Positions 1 through 8,005 of a stretch of 64,000 nucleotides of DNA are shown here, in pieces. The notes beneath the pieces are model-generated. The model was not told where the DNA came from. It saw only the letters and a program-made list of their open reading frames with translations, and made no database searches. The DNA comes from Oceanospirillum sp048264105 (GTDB taxonomy: Bacteria > Pseudomonadota > Gammaproteobacteria > Pseudomonadales > Halomonadaceae): positions 248,001 to 312,000 of the forward strand of contig JBLXDJ010000002.1 in the NCBI GenBank assembly GCA_048264105.1, in the 5' to 3' direction. Made by a program: the position numbers and the translations under genes. How positions within the stretch are numbered: the first letter of the stretch is position 1; the number at the start of each line of letters is the position of its first letter.

Positions 1-417
1 GTGTCGGCATCCCTTCCTAATCCCTCTTTCCCCATGCGCCGGCCGTGTCCTGCCGGTGTCTGTGAGTGCGGTCATCTGGAGCTGCTCGAAAGCGGTAACG
101 CCGATCTGCGGATTCTTCGGCTGACGCTGACAGAAGAGAAGCGGCTGATTGAGCGCCTGGATGCGATCATTGACTTTGATGATCTGCAGAAAATGCAGCG
201 CCTGATGTATGAACAGCTGGGCATTCAGCTGGAAATCTCTCCGGGTCATACGGAAGTTCGCAGTGCCCGTGGTTTGGAGATCCGTTTCAGGGATCAGCCG
301 GGCTTGTGCCGTAAAACCCAGAAGAGTATTCCGGCGGCAATACGACGCTGTCTCACCGCTAAGCCGGAAATACTGTACCGGCTGCTGGATAGTTTCGATC
401 TCTTTCGGGAGCTTTAA
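1..417 (+). CDS. Conserved hypothetical protein with N-terminal Cys cluster
   Basis: The reading frame is open from the window edge (GTG at base 1) and ends at 415-417. An ATG at base 34 is an equally possible start, and no convincing ribosome binding site is visible for either, so the 5' end is uncertain. The product (up to 138 residues) has a cysteine cluster of the form CPAGVCECG near its start, then a charged helical stretch with LTLTEEKRL and a C-terminal part with QPGLCRKTQKSIPAAIRRCL. I recall similar short unnamed proteins from pseudomonads but cannot give a function. The Cys cluster could bind a metal; this is inference. The gene ends just before a bidirectional hairpin and converges with the minus-strand gene that starts at 906. 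Confidence 0.6.
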   Translation: MSASLPNPSFPMRRPCPAGVCECGHLELLESGNADLRILRLTLTEEKRLIERLDAIIDFDDLQKMQRLMYEQLGIQLEISPGHTEVRSARGLEIRFRDQPGLCRKTQKSIPAAIRRCLTAKPEILYRLLDSFDLFREL

Positions 418-464
418 TGCGGAACGGTTGTACTGCTCTACAGTTTTGCGGACTGCTGCCAAAC

Positions 465-494
465 AAAAAGCCGAAGCGCTTGGCTTCGGCTTTT
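465..494. terminator. Bidirectional intrinsic terminator
   Basis: An A-run, the stem GCCGAAGC with its complement GCTTCGGC, and a T-run form a hairpin that can work in both directions. It lies between two convergent genes, the plus-strand gene ending at 417 and the minus-strand gene ending at 520. Confidence 0.85.
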
Positions 495-519
495 CAGGTT
501 TGGTGAACACAGGATGGCC

Positions 520-906
520 TTAGTCCGGCCAGCTGATCTCGCCCTCGCCTTTCTTGCTGATTTGCCACCAGAGATCCATCGGCTGATCGGGTTCCCATGA
601 GCCCACAGAACAGCGAATAGTACGGCCGAAAAATGCAAAGGCTGCACGGGCACAGTCGATATCAGTTGCCCAGCCACTTTCAGGGCTGTCGAACCAGATG
701 CTCCAGTATTTACCGGCGGCTTTCTCCACAACATGAACCGGCACTTCGGTACCGTCTTTTTTTACCGCGCTGTAAAGCAGGGTACGTTTATCGAGCCGCT
801 TGGGTTCTGAGTAACTTTCGAACAGCTCGTTAAACCAGCTTTCGATCATTTCCAGATCGGGGTCCTGTACATAAATCTCGATATCGGGAAAAGCTTCAGT
901 TGTCAT
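520..906 (-). CDS. Conserved hypothetical protein, cytoplasmic
   Basis: The frame could extend upstream to 945, but the ATG at 904-906 is preferred because it has a GGA-type ribosome binding site about 8 bases upstream and overlaps the preceding gene by only 11 bases. The predicted product has 128 residues, begins MTTEAFPDIEIYVQD, is acidic, and has no signal peptide or membrane segment. It contains several tryptophans, including YWSIWFDSPESGWATDIDCA and DLWWQISKKG. I do not recognise the family and propose no function. It is translationally coupled to the membrane-protein gene at 896-1207, so the two may act together. The terminator at 465-494 ends this transcript. Confidence 0.7.
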   Translation of the reverse strand: MTTEAFPDIEIYVQDPDLEMIESWFNELFESYSEPKRLDKRTLLYSAVKKDGTEVPVHVVEKAAGKYWSIWFDSPESGWATDIDCARAAFAFFGRTIRCSVGSWEPDQPMDLWWQISKKGEGEISWPD

Positions 907-1207
907 CGTTTTGATCCGTTCTTTTTGCTGAACCGGGTGCATCATCTACATCCGTGCTCAGAAAGCGATAAATGCGAAAGGCGCTCAGTCCGAGATATCC
1001 CAGCAGACCCAGTGCCGCACCGATCCCCATGGTAATCAGAGAGAGCAGGGCCACCAGTTCACGCCGCAGTGGCTCAAGATGGGTTGCCCCTTCTGCGAAC
1101 ATCAGCATACCGGCACCAACAAAGAAAATGATGGTGCCTATGGTCACCCGCCGGAGGTTCTGGCGGGTATCCTGAGACATTTTAATTAAGCGTTGCTTCA
1201 GACTCAT
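896..1207 (-). CDS. Small two-helix membrane protein, unknown function
   Basis: This 103-residue protein has a basic N-terminal segment and two hydrophobic helices, roughly residues 21-38 (TIGTIIFFVGAGMLMF) and 49-73 (LVALLSLITMGIGAALGLLGYLG). The tail is short, charged and acidic. The pattern fits a small inner-membrane protein with both ends in the cytoplasm. The stop overlaps the start of the next gene (520-906), which suggests translational coupling. It lies 29 bases downstream of dapE on the same strand and may be the last part of a dapE transcript. No family is recognised. Confidence 0.65.
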   Translation of the reverse strand: MSLKQRLIKMSQDTRQNLRRVTIGTIIFFVGAGMLMFAEGATHLEPLRRELVALLSLITMGIGAALGLLGYLGLSAFRIYRFLSTDVDDAPGSAKRTDQNDDN

Positions 1208-1236
1208 AGGGTTCAGCTTGTTTGTGGGCTGATGAA

Positions 1237-2385
1237 TCAGGTCAGAAGACGACTCATAATACCCTGATAGATGCCGGTCAGCTTGTTCAGGTCATCCGCC
1301 AGAATATGTTCGTTCACCTTATGAATGGTGGCGTTACAGGGACCTAATTCAACCACCTGAGTTCCGGTTGGCGCAATAAAGCGACCATCGGAGGTGCCGC
1401 CGGAGGTGGACAGCTCGGTGGTGATATTGGTGGCTTCCAGAATCGCACCACGGCAGGCGTCAACCAGATCGCCTTCCGGTGTCAGGAACGGCAGGCCATT
1501 CAGAGTCCACTGGAGGTCATATTCCAGCTCATGCTTGTCCAGAATACCGTGAACACGCTGTTTGATCTGATCGGCAGTCAGTTCAGTGGAGAAGCGGAAG
1601 TTAAACACCACCTCCACATCACCGGGAATCACATTGGTAGCACCTGTGCCGCCGTTGATATTGGAGATCTGGAAACTGGTGGCCGGGAAGTATTCGTTGC
1701 CTTCATCCCAGTGCTCGGTGGATAACTCTGCCAGAGCAGGAGCCACCTGATGAATCGGGTTACGTGCCAGATGCGGATAAGCCACATGACCCTGAATCCC
1801 TTTGACCAGCAGCTTGGCGCCCAGAGAACCGCGACGACCGTTCTTGATAATGTCGCCGGTGTGGTGGGTGCTGGATGGCTCGCCCACGATACACCAGGTC
1901 ATTTTTTCGCCACGGGTTTCCAGATGCTCAACCACTTTTACCGTGCCGTTTACCGCTGGGCCTTCTTCATCAGAGGTGATCAGAAATGCGATAGAACCTT
2001 TATGGTTCGGGTTAGCAGCAACAAACTCTTCACAGGCAACAACCATAGAGGCCAGACTGCCTTTCATGTCGGCAGCACCGCGACCGTACAGCATGCCTTT
2101 TTCGTCGATCATCGGCTCAAAAGGTGCGTGTTTCCAGTTGGCCTCCGGGCCGGTTGGCACCACATCGGTGTGACCGGCAAACGCGAGTACCGGCGCTTCT
2201 GTACCGCGACGCGCCCAGAAGTTATCCACATTACCGAAACGCAGGCGCTCGATTTTAAAACCGATCGCTTCCAGACGCTCAATCATCAATTCCTGACAAC
2301 CGGCATCTTCCGGCGTTACGGAGTGGCGGCTGATAAGGTCGAAAGCCAGTTGTAGCGTAGGCGTCAACGCTTCGGTCTGAGACAT
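1237..2385 (-). CDS. dapE: Succinyl-diaminopimelate desuccinylase
   Basis: DapE hydrolyses N-succinyl-LL-diaminopimelate to LL-diaminopimelate and succinate in the succinylase route to lysine and peptidoglycan. The 382-residue length is normal for this M20-type zinc hydrolase. Visible metal and catalytic motifs are FAGHTDVVPTGP, GRGAADMKGS (bridging Asp) and TSDEEGPAVNGT (catalytic Glu pair), followed by EPSSTHHTGD and, near the C-terminus, GGTSDGRF. The ATG at 2385 starts the family motif region at the expected distance. dapD and dapC lie further along the same strand but are separated from dapE by the cyclase gene and by a gap of more than 400 bp that holds DnaA boxes. Confidence 0.97.
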   Translation of the reverse strand: MSQTEALTPTLQLAFDLISRHSVTPEDAGCQELMIERLEAIGFKIERLRFGNVDNFWARRGTEAPVLAFAGHTDVVPTGPEANWKHAPFEPMIDEKGMLYGRGAADMKGSLASMVVACEEFVAANPNHKGSIAFLITSDEEGPAVNGTVKVVEHLETRGEKMTWCIVGEPSSTHHTGDIIKNGRRGSLGAKLLVKGIQGHVAYPHLARNPIHQVAPALAELSTEHWDEGNEYFPATSFQISNINGGTGATNVIPGDVEVVFNFRFSTELTADQIKQRVHGILDKHELEYDLQWTLNGLPFLTPEGDLVDACRGAILEATNITTELSTSGGTSDGRFIAPTGTQVVELGPCNATIHKVNEHILADDLNKLTGIYQGIMSRLLT

Positions 2386-2610
2386 GAGAGACAGGTTCCT
2401 GTGGTTTTAATTCGGTGTGTCGGAAAATAGGGTTATTTTAACGGTGCTGGTAAGCCGTTAACCGGCGGTCAAAGCGCGTTAAAACAGCCCGCCATGATAC
2501 CGGAAAGCGGCTGTCTTGTAATGAGTGAGCTGCCCTCAAGGTATTGGTTAAAAAATAAACACTGACGGGCATTCAGCATACTGTCTGGGGTTGGTGGAGT
2601 TATCGTCAGC

Positions 2611-2619
2611 TTATCCACA
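2611..2619 (+). promoter_or_regulatory. Consensus DnaA box, repeat copy 1
   Basis: TTATCCACA is the high-affinity E. coli DnaA box. It lies in the first copy of the 160-bp duplication and its CCACAG can pair with CTGTGG at 2636-2641. Further perfect boxes lie nearby at 2222-2230 (inside dapE) and 3129-3137 (inside the cyclase gene, inverted). Binding is predicted from sequence only. Confidence 0.6.
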
Positions 2620-2770
2620 GTCTGACTCAGTTTGGCTGTGGAAAGTCCGGGGTTCAGCAGATATTTTATTTGGGATTTAATCTGATTTCGGACGGAGATA
2701 TATCTGGTTAAAAAATGACCACCCAGCGGCGTATACCATCAATAGCGCGCTTGATGAGGTTATCTCCAGT

Positions 2771-2779
2771 TTATCCACA
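2771..2779 (+). promoter_or_regulatory. Consensus DnaA box, repeat copy 2
   Basis: This second TTATCCACA lies exactly 160 bases after the first. It sits in the left arm of a stem (TCCACA-A-GCAGG with CCTGC-TGTGGA, 2774-2801). The stem is just downstream of the cyclase stop codon when read on the minus strand, but no U-run follows, so it is not a typical terminator. Confidence 0.6.
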
Positions 2780-2819
2780 AGCAGGTTCAGCCCTGCTGTG
2801 GACATAACGGGAGTGGTGT

Positions 2820-4796
2820 TTAATTACTCCGTGCTGGGCAGAATGTGGACTGACACTTCAGATGATAAAGGCGCACGTTTGGATCGGCGAAGAAGGCGAC
2901 TTCCCACGGGTTTTTATCAATAAAAGCGGACTTAACCGGCTGATAAAGAGGATGATTTTCCGGAACCTCATAGGCAAGGGCATCGATCAGTACATAGTTC
3001 CATTCGATCGCATTTTCGAAGGTGAAGCTGGCGCGCTGATCAATGGCAAAGCAGCAACGGTTGTCTTTTTGCAGCTGTTGAACCTTGAAGGTAGACGGGA
3101 AGGAGATAATAAAAATATCGTCTTCTGCTGTGGATAAGAATGCCATCACGGTGGTATGGGGCTGTTCCGGCGTTCGGGTGACAAGTACGCCGATCTTATT
3201 GTTGTACTCATCAGTGTTGAATACCGGCACTTCGGTGAGCGGCGTCACGGGGAGCTCGTTAATCTGCCGGGTATCGACGGGGTAGCTGTAACCGGGCTCT
3301 CTTAGCCCCAGCACTTCGTTCATCCCGTGTACCAGACTGAATTCACAATAATCTACTGTGAGCTGATGCCCTGCAACAGCTCTGACAATGCCTTTGTAGG
3401 AACTCCGGTAAACCCTCAGCTCAGCATCATATTCATCAACACCGGTGCGGTTGTCCAGATGGATCGTCAGCAGATTCCCTTTGTTGAAATGATGACCTAG
3501 CGGCAGATTAACGGTCAGATGGTTATCATCATGAAAGGTGACTTTGGCGATAGCCATATCGATAGCGTCACTTTGTCCGGTCGGGTCGTAGGCGGCAACA
3601 ACGGCAATGGCAGGGCTGCCGATCACTTCGGCCAGATTATCAACTGCAAAATCCATACTGAGATGCTCCGGATCGGAAAAATCATCGTTTGTCTGATGAG
3701 ACTGAATGTCAGCATTTGTCTGAGACAGGCTTTCTATTGAGGATATCTTATTGTTTGCTGTTTGGCTGTGTTCTGAGGGACTTTCTGAGTCCTCGGCTGA
3801 ATTGTTGTCCGAATAGCACCAAACGCGAACGGCTTCTCTGATGCCTTTCAGGGAAACCAGATCCGATTGTTGGAAATAACGCTTCAGGATCTGTTCGTTC
3901 AGACGGTTCTCGGATGCGGCCAGTTGCTGATACAAGGCATCAGAAATCAGCAGGTTTTTCCCCAGCGTTTTGGTTAGCGCTTCGATTCTGGATGCCCTGT
4001 TTACGGCTGGCCCCAATGCAGTGAAACTGCGCTTTTGTGGACCTCCAAACTCGCCTAATAGCGCAGGCCCGAAATCAATGCCGATACCGATTTGGAAGCG
4101 ATAGGAAAAGGCTTCTTCAAAATAGTTATTCAGGCTTTTCAAAGTAGTCAGCATCTCCAGCGAGGCCTGGATTGCCTGAGCACAAGCCTCAGAAGAGGCT
4201 TGGCTTTCCAGTCCGAAGATGGCCATAAAGCCATCCCCCAGATACTTATCCAGATAGCCCTGATGCTGAATCACCACCTGCTCCATGGCATGAAAATAGC
4301 GATTCAGCATATGGGCTATATCGTAGGGCAGATGCTGTTGGCTGAATTCGGTGAAGTTACGGATATCACAGAACAGGATGGCAATTTTTTGGCTGCGGGC
4401 GCTGGGGACAATGCCATTTTCCAGCACGTTGCGGATATCAAACTCATCCCGTATGACGCGGCGCAGGCTGACTGATCCTGTGGCTTTACACTGGCAGGCC
4501 AGACGCACTTCATCCGGCAGGTGTTTCCGTGCCTTCAGGCGCTTCTCTTTTTTGGTCTCAGGGCTCAGGTTTTCCTGTCCGGATTCAATCACAACCCGGC
4601 AGGTTGAGCAGCGCCCCTGCCCACCGCATTCGTGAACGTGGGGAATTCCGGCTTTAAGTGCCTGACACAGCAAGGTCTCCTCGGGATCAAGGAGAACGGA
4701 GATTTCATTTTTAAAATTGAGCTGAAAGCGAATATCTGCTTTGTCGCCAGACGAAGGGGGGAGTGTATTTTTGCTGGAAGAGGCTGAGGCGGACAT
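2820..4796 (-). CDS. 2Fe-2S ferredoxin / class III adenylate cyclase / FMN-type split-barrel fusion
   Basis: This 658-residue soluble protein has three recognisable parts. Residues about 20-115 are a plant-type 2Fe-2S ferredoxin domain with C57, C63, C66 and C101 in CX5CX2CX34C spacing. Residues about 135-300 are a class III nucleotide cyclase: metal-binding D144 (FCDIRNFT) and D188 (YLGDGF), K184 and T259 in the base-recognition positions typical of bacterial adenylate cyclases, and N266/R270 for the transition state. After a Ser/Asn-rich linker (about 330-380), residues about 385-650 hold a beta-rich segment and a region like the pyridoxamine-phosphate-oxidase split barrel. The last assignment is by pattern only. 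Production of cAMP under redox or flavin control is inferred. The gene separates dapE from dapD, an unusual position. The C-terminal part could instead bind haem or be a PilZ-like domain. Confidence 0.8.
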   Translation of the reverse strand: MSASASSSKNTLPPSSGDKADIRFQLNFKNEISVLLDPEETLLCQALKAGIPHVHECGGQGRCSTCRVVIESGQENLSPETKKEKRLKARKHLPDEVRLACQCKATGSVSLRRVIRDEFDIRNVLENGIVPSARSQKIAILFCDIRNFTEFSQQHLPYDIAHMLNRYFHAMEQVVIQHQGYLDKYLGDGFMAIFGLESQASSEACAQAIQASLEMLTTLKSLNNYFEEAFSYRFQIGIGIDFGPALLGEFGGPQKRSFTALGPAVNRASRIEALTKTLGKNLLISDALYQQLAASENRLNEQILKRYFQQSDLVSLKGIREAVRVWCYSDNNSAEDSESPSEHSQTANNKISSIESLSQTNADIQSHQTNDDFSDPEHLSMDFAVDNLAEVIGSPAIAVVAAYDPTGQSDAIDMAIAKVTFHDDNHLTVNLPLGHHFNKGNLLTIHLDNRTGVDEYDAELRVYRSSYKGIVRAVAGHQLTVDYCEFSLVHGMNEVLGLREPGYSYPVDTRQINELPVTPLTEVPVFNTDEYNNKIGVLVTRTPEQPHTTVMAFLSTAEDDIFIISFPSTFKVQQLQKDNRCCFAIDQRASFTFENAIEWNYVLIDALAYEVPENHPLYQPVKSAFIDKNPWEVAFFADPNVRLYHLKCQSTFCPARSN

Positions 4797-4935
4797 AGAT
4801 GAAGGCTTGCTGATCCTGAAAAGAGTTTTCCAGTGTAGGGGCAGAATCAGGGCTTGTCATCCGCCTGGAAGCGGATTGAGAGAAAGAGATTATTAACTCT
4901 GGGTGTTTAATCGATTTGCAGGAATAGCAGACAAA

Positions 4936-4961
4936 GAAAAAGCGGCCTAAGCCGCTTTTTC
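4936..4961. terminator. Bidirectional terminator after dapD
   Basis: The stem AAAAAGCGGC, loop CTAA and GCCGCTTTTT form a perfect hairpin with T-runs in both directions. It closes the minus-strand dapD transcript, so the cyclase gene must have its own promoter in 4797-4935. Confidence 0.88.
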
Positions 4962-4987
4962 TGAGCACTCATACTGCTAAGTCAGAC

Positions 4988-6028
4988 TTAGTTGTTAGCG
5001 TGCAGTGCTTCGTTCAGCTCAATGGCGGTTTTGTTGGTCAGACACTCAACCGCACCGTTCTGAGAGTTACGACGGAACAGCAGATCGTCTTTGTTCGCCA
5101 GTTCACGGGCGCGGGACACTTCAACCAGCTCACCGCTACCGTCCAGTACGTTTACTTTAGAACCTGCGGTGATGTACAGACCGGCTTCAACGGTGCAACG
5201 GTCGCCCAGAGGGATGCCGATACCGGCGTTTGCACCCAGCAGGCAGCCTTCGCCGACAGAGATGATGATGTTGCCGCCACCGGACAGAGTACCCATAGTG
5301 GAGCAACCGCCACCCAGATCGGAACCTTTACCAACCATAACACCAGCGGAAATACGGCCTTCGATCATGCCCGGGCCTTCAGTACCGGCGTTAAAGTTCA
5401 CAAAACCTTCATGCATGATGGTGGTGCCTTCACCCAGGTATGCACCCAGACGTACACGAGCAGTATCCGCAACACGAACACCTGCAGGTACAACGTAGTC
5501 GGTCATTTTCGGGAACTTGTCTACGCAGTCTACAGAGATGGTCTGGCCGTTCAGGCGAGCCTGCAACTGGCGCTGTGGCAGTTCAGTCAGATCGATTGCG
5601 CCTTCGCTGGTCCAGGCAACGTTAGGCAGCAGGCCGAACATGCCGGTCAGGTTGGTGCCGTGCGGCTTAACCAGACGGTGAGACAGCAGGTGCAGCTTCA
5701 GGTAAACCTCGGCTACTGACTTAGGATCGGTGTCTTCTTCGATGAAAGAAGCAACCAGTGGACGCTTGCTGTCAGCCAGAGAAGCAACCAGAGCCGCTTG
5801 CTCTGCTTCGCCTGCGGCTTTCAGAGCTTCTGCCAGAGCGGCTGCTTTATCGCCGGCAAATTCAATCGCCTGGTTGCCGCCCTGATAACCCAGAGTGTCT
5901 GTGATCGCTTCGATCAGGCTAACAGCCGGGTTAAGCAGAGGTTGTGCGTAAAACACTTCCAGCCATTCGCCTTTGCTGTTCTGAGTACCAACGCCAAAGC
6001 CAAAGCTGAAAAAAGGTGATGCAGTCAT
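4988..6028 (-). CDS. dapD: 2,3,4,5-tetrahydropyridine-2,6-dicarboxylate N-succinyltransferase
   Basis: DapD adds succinate from succinyl-CoA to tetrahydrodipicolinate, the branch-point reaction of the succinylase route to diaminopimelate and lysine. At 346 residues it is the longer Pseudomonas-type enzyme, not the 274-residue E. coli type. The C-terminal half (about residues 190-310) shows the hexapeptide left-handed beta helix: GAYLGEGTTIMHEGFVN, GRISAGVMVGKGSDLGGG and ANAGIGIPLGDRC. The ATG at 6028 has a GGGAG ribosome binding site. It is followed by its own terminator and preceded on the same strand by the ArsC-like gene. Confidence 0.96.
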   Translation of the reverse strand: MTASPFFSFGFGVGTQNSKGEWLEVFYAQPLLNPAVSLIEAITDTLGYQGGNQAIEFAGDKAAALAEALKAAGEAEQAALVASLADSKRPLVASFIEEDTDPKSVAEVYLKLHLLSHRLVKPHGTNLTGMFGLLPNVAWTSEGAIDLTELPQRQLQARLNGQTISVDCVDKFPKMTDYVVPAGVRVADTARVRLGAYLGEGTTIMHEGFVNFNAGTEGPGMIEGRISAGVMVGKGSDLGGGCSTMGTLSGGGNIIISVGEGCLLGANAGIGIPLGDRCTVEAGLYITAGSKVNVLDGSGELVEVSRARELANKDDLLFRRNSQNGAVECLTNKTAIELNEALHANN

Positions 6029-6139
6029 GTTAACTCCCGAAGAGGTCGAGACAGCAGGGCTGCCTTATATAAAATTGCTGATGAAAAGGTATAGGGTTTT
6101 ATCTGATTCAGAGAATCAAAGGGTTGTTGGTACGGTCAC

Positions 6140-6490
6140 TTACAGGCCAAAAAAAGCCTGATAGTCCGCATCCTTAAACCCGGTTTTAAACTGGTCGTCT
6201 TTAGCCAGAACAGGGCGCTTCACCAGCGTTGGGCTGGCCAGCATCAGTTTGATCGCTTTCGCCTGATCCAGATCTTCTTTGTCTGCGGCATCCAGTGCCC
6301 GCCAGCTGGTGCTGCGTTTGTTCAGTACCTGTTCCCAGCCCAGCGCGTCACACCATAGGGTCAGGTCGGATTCGCTCAGGCCATCTTTACGGAAGTCATG
6401 AAACTGATAGTCCAGCTGGTTGTTTTCCAGCCAGGTACGGGCTTTTTTGACTGTATCGCAGTTGGGGATACCGTACAGCGTCAGGGGCAT
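6140..6490 (-). CDS. ArsC/Spx-family reductase (YffB-like)
   Basis: This 116-residue thioredoxin-fold protein belongs to the ArsC/Spx/YffB family. The conserved active-site region is LYGIPNCDTVKKAR with Cys11 near the N-terminus, and the C-terminal region has the family KRPVL segment. YffB-type members are thought to be glutathione-dependent thiol reductases; true arsenate reduction should not be assumed. Homologues are commonly found beside dapC, dapD or dapE in gammaproteobacteria, and the same holds here, between dapD and dapC. The functional link to lysine synthesis is unknown to me. The ATG at 6490 gives the usual length. Confidence 0.85.
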   Translation of the reverse strand: MPLTLYGIPNCDTVKKARTWLENNQLDYQFHDFRKDGLSESDLTLWCDALGWEQVLNKRSTSWRALDAADKEDLDQAKAIKLMLASPTLVKRPVLAKDDQFKTGFKDADYQAFFGL

Positions 6491-6586
6491 TAGAGGCCTC
6501 GTCGTTTGATGGGTTGTAGGCTTGAGACATTCAGCGATGTATCCGCTGAATGCCGGTATTACATTATCCGTACCGCGTTATCGGTA

Positions 6587-7783
6587 TCAGAGTGATTCTA
6601 CAAAGCGGCGAATACGCTGAGCGGCTTCAACACACTCGTCCATGGTGGCGACCAGCGCCATACGCACCCGGTTGCTGCCGGGGTTCTGGCCGTCGATGGT
6701 GCGGGACAGATAGCTGCCCGGCAGGACGGTGACGTTCTGTTGCTCAAACAGTTTCTGCGCGAAGTCTTCTTCGTTGATCGGTGTTTCCGGCCACAGATAG
6801 AAGCTGGCCTCCGGCAGTTCAAAGTTGAGTACCGGTTTCAGGATCTCTCCAACGCGCTCGAACTTCTCGGTGTACACCGCACGGTTGGCGACGGTGTGAT
6901 CTTCGTCGTTCCAGGCTTCGATACTGGCCAGCTGGTGCTGAACCGGCATGGAGCAACCGTGGTAGGTGCGGTAGAGCAGGAATTTCTGCATCAGTTCCGC
7001 TTCGCCGGCGATAAAGCCGGAGCGCAGACCCGGTAGATTAGAGCGTTTCGACAGACTGTGGAAAACAACACAGTTTTTGTAGTCGTCACGACCCAGCTCG
7101 GCACAGGCCTGCAGCAGACCCGGAGGGGGTGTCTGCTCGTCGAAATAGATTTCGGAGTAGCACTCGTCGGAGGCGATCACAAAGTCATACTGATCCGACA
7201 GTGCGATCAGCTTTTTCAGAACATCCAGACCAACAACGGCACCGGTTGGGTTGCCCGGGCTGCACAGGAACAGCAGTTGGGTATTTTCCCAAACCTCGGC
7301 AGGTACGGCGTCAAAATCCGGAATAAAGCCGTTCTCAGCCAGACACGGCATAAAGTAGGGCTCGGCACCGGCCAGGTAAGCAGCACCTTCGTAGATCTGA
7401 TAAAACGGATTTGGCGATGCAATAAGAGCACCGGGCTTACGTTCGATCAGTGCCTGAGTAAAAGCAAAGATCGCTTCGCGGGTGCCGTTAACCGGCAGAA
7501 CATGATCTTCTGCGGTCAGGGTGTCGGGTTTCAGAATAAAACGACGCTGACACCAGTGAGCGATCGCCTCTCGCAGTTCAGGCAGCCCCTTGGTGGTCGG
7601 GTAGTTGCTGATGCGGTTCAGGTTATGACGCAGGCTGTTGAGCACAAATTCCGGTGCCGGATGACGGGGCTCGCCGATAGAGAGTGCGATATGTTCCAGG
7701 TCAGATGGCGGTGTTACCTGAGCTTTCAGGGCTGTCAGCTTCTCAAAAGGGTAGGGCTGTAATCGGTTCAGATCTGGATTCAT
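6587..7783 (-). CDS. dapC: Succinyldiaminopimelate transaminase
   Basis: DapC is a PLP-dependent class I aminotransferase that makes N-succinyl-LL-diaminopimelate from N-succinyl-2-amino-6-ketopimelate and glutamate. The frame is open to 7849, but the ATG at 7781-7783 (MNPDLNRLQPYPFEKL) has a GGAAG ribosome binding site and gives 398 residues, the usual family length. Visible motifs are SIGEPRHP, LPVNGTREAIFAF, SPGNPTG, ASDECYSEIYFD and the lysine-containing HSLSKRSNLPGLRSGF. It is read towards the ArsC-like gene and dapD, next to glnD as in Pseudomonas. Confidence 0.93.
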   Translation of the reverse strand: MNPDLNRLQPYPFEKLTALKAQVTPPSDLEHIALSIGEPRHPAPEFVLNSLRHNLNRISNYPTTKGLPELREAIAHWCQRRFILKPDTLTAEDHVLPVNGTREAIFAFTQALIERKPGALIASPNPFYQIYEGAAYLAGAEPYFMPCLAENGFIPDFDAVPAEVWENTQLLFLCSPGNPTGAVVGLDVLKKLIALSDQYDFVIASDECYSEIYFDEQTPPPGLLQACAELGRDDYKNCVVFHSLSKRSNLPGLRSGFIAGEAELMQKFLLYRTYHGCSMPVQHQLASIEAWNDEDHTVANRAVYTEKFERVGEILKPVLNFELPEASFYLWPETPINEEDFAQKLFEQQNVTVLPGSYLSRTIDGQNPGSNRVRMALVATMDECVEAAQRIRRFVESL

Positions 7784-7961
7784 ACCGGCTTCCGTCATCA
7801 GGGTATTTATTTGGCCGACCATTATAATCAAGGGCGTCAGAGCGGACAAACCCGCGGCGGCGATTAACAGGTTGAGAGAATTCTATTTTTGGTTTGATCC
7901 TGTCGGTTGTGGTGACCAAAAGGAGATCTCTGTGTTGCCCGGGCACAATAAAAGAGGCAAC

Positions 7962-7986
7962 AAAAAAGCGATCCGAAGATCGCTTT
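7962..7986 (-). terminator. glnD terminator
   Basis: Read on the minus strand, AAAGCGATC, a TTCG tetraloop, GATCGC and a T-run form a stable hairpin. It begins 19 bases after the glnD stop and separates glnD from dapC. Confidence 0.88.
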
Positions 7987-8005
7987 CAGGCGGATAGCCG
8001 CGTTG

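Larger units (their letters stand above)
2546..2805. repeat. Diverged 160-bp direct duplication with DnaA boxes
   Basis: Two 100-bp copies, 2546-2645 and 2706-2805, align without gaps at an exact offset of 160 bases and are about 65 percent identical by eye. Fully conserved blocks are GGTTAAAAAAT (2546 and 2706), GTTATC (2600 and 2760), TTATCCACA (2611 and 2771) and GCTGTGGA (2635 and 2795). In each copy the TTATCCACA block can pair with the TGTGG block to form a hairpin. In copy 2 the stem extends through GCAGG and CCTGC. The repeat fills most of the 2386-2819 gap between dapE and the cyclase gene, and I see no gene there. Confidence 0.75.

Noticed and set aside
2546..2805. Chromosomal replication origin
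   Set aside because: Only two boxes lie in the gap, no AT-rich unwinding region or dnaA/dnaN/gidA neighbour is present, and the surrounding genes are not those of oriC.
6140..6490. Arsenate resistance gene
   Set aside because: The ArsC-like gene stands in the dap cluster with no arsR, arsB or arsH nearby; the YffB/Spx-like type fits better.
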